This document shows, one piece after another, positions 4,930 to 5,200 of a DNA stretch of 5,200 nt (position 1 is its first letter; each line of letters opens with the position of its first letter). The stretch comes from JBHJHK01 sp050330975 (GTDB taxonomy: Bacteria > Pseudomonadota > Gammaproteobacteria > Competibacterales > Competibacteraceae), in the NCBI GenBank assembly GCA_050330975.1, contig JBHJHK010000368.1, positions 1 through 5,200 on the forward strand, in the 5' to 3' direction. Position numbers and translations under genes: made by a program. The notes below the pieces were generated by a model. It saw only the letters and a program-made list of their open reading frames with translations, had not been told where the DNA came from and ran no database searches.

Positions 4930-5200
4930 GGCAGTTCCCTCGCTGGATGGGCAATCTCCCGGTCCACCACCAAGTGTCCCGGGGGACTCACCCAGGCCCA
5001 AAAGCCGCCGTCGACAAAGGTCGTGGTCTGGGCCTCGACGATCAACGCCGGCCCCGCCACAGCCGTGCCAACGGGCAGGTCGGCGCGGCGATGGAGCCCC
5101 GCTGTAACGGCCTGGCCGCGACCATCGATGACCCGACGCTGGGCCCGGGGCGTGGCCCAAGGGGGCTTTGCGGGGGCCACGAAGGGGGGGGGGGTGGTGG
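4926..5200 (-). CDS. hyuA: Hydantoinase A / 5-oxoprolinase family subunit (HyuA-like), C-terminal 90 residues only
   Basis: The frame is open from the right edge to TGA at 4926-4928, so the true start lies outside the window; the GTG at 5180 is internal. The visible part has a Pro-rich linker (TTPPPFVAPAKPPW) followed by the typical HyuA C-terminal domain. Its landmarks are LHRRADLPVGTAVAGPALIV, EAQTTTFVDGGFWAWV and SPPGHLVVDRE; the pattern GPA.I.E..TTT.V is characteristic of the family. In known enzymes this subunit carries the ATP-binding sites and works with HyuB. The stop overlaps the hyuB start by four bases, consistent with translational coupling and a fixed subunit ratio. A run of 11 C on the coding strand (5184-5194 on the plus strand as G) encodes the prolines of the linker. 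Confidence 0.88.
   Translation of the reverse strand, partial: TTPPPFVAPAKPPWATPRAQRRVIDGRGQAVTAGLHRRADLPVGTAVAGPALIVEAQTTTFVDGGFWAWVSPPGHLVVDREIAHPARELP
4935..4941 (-). promoter_or_regulatory. Ribosome binding site of hyuB inside the end of hyuA
   Basis: On the minus strand GAGGGAA lies within the last hyuA codons. Its GAGGG core ends seven bases before the GTG at 4929. It supports that GTG as the hyuB start and the GTGA stop/start overlap. Confidence 0.6.

Overview
The window is GC-rich, about two thirds G+C in the coding parts by eye. It looks like a core or accessory metabolic stretch of a high-GC bacterium. The mix of families (hydantoinase A/B, a TIGR04282-type transferase, an SseA-type sulfurtransferase, an NRDE protein and an Rpn-like tail) fits a proteobacterium, perhaps a gammaproteobacterium. 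That placement is inference only. I see no rRNA, tRNA, CRISPR array, insertion sequence or phage gene.

Layout from left to right. Positions 1-224 hold the 3' end of a plus-strand gene whose product looks like the charged C-terminal tail of an Rpn/PD-(D/E)XK family protein. Positions 225-569 are a non-coding gap between convergent genes. It is clearly AT-richer than its surroundings and holds two convincing stem-loops, which could end the leftward transcript, plus one weaker one. From 570 to the right edge, every gene lies on the minus strand and is closely packed, so this is very probably one operon. In transcription order it reads: hyuA-like (5' end beyond the window), hyuB-like, a DUF2064/TIGR04282 transferase, a two-domain 3-mercaptopyruvate sulfurtransferase, a small three-helix membrane protein of unknown function, and an NRDE (TANGO2-like) protein. 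Junctions are a 4-base GTGA overlap, an overlap of 23 bases (or a 40-base gap, depending on start choice), and gaps of 30, 2 and 18 bases.

How the genes may work together. HyuA and HyuB should form one ATP-dependent enzyme acting on a cyclic amide such as 5-oxoproline or a hydantoin. The sulfurtransferase handles 3-mercaptopyruvate, a product of cysteine breakdown. A link through glutathione and cysteine turnover is conceivable but not shown by the sequence. The TIGR04282 protein, membrane protein and NRDE protein have no established link to that chemistry.

The most notable anomaly is a reading-frame break in the NRDE gene, exactly inside its Asn-Arg-Asp-Glu signature at about 1254-1260. It is best explained by loss of one CG dinucleotide. 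Everything downstream is intact, so it is either a very recent mutation or a sequence error. I found no clear sign of a wholly new biological system here.
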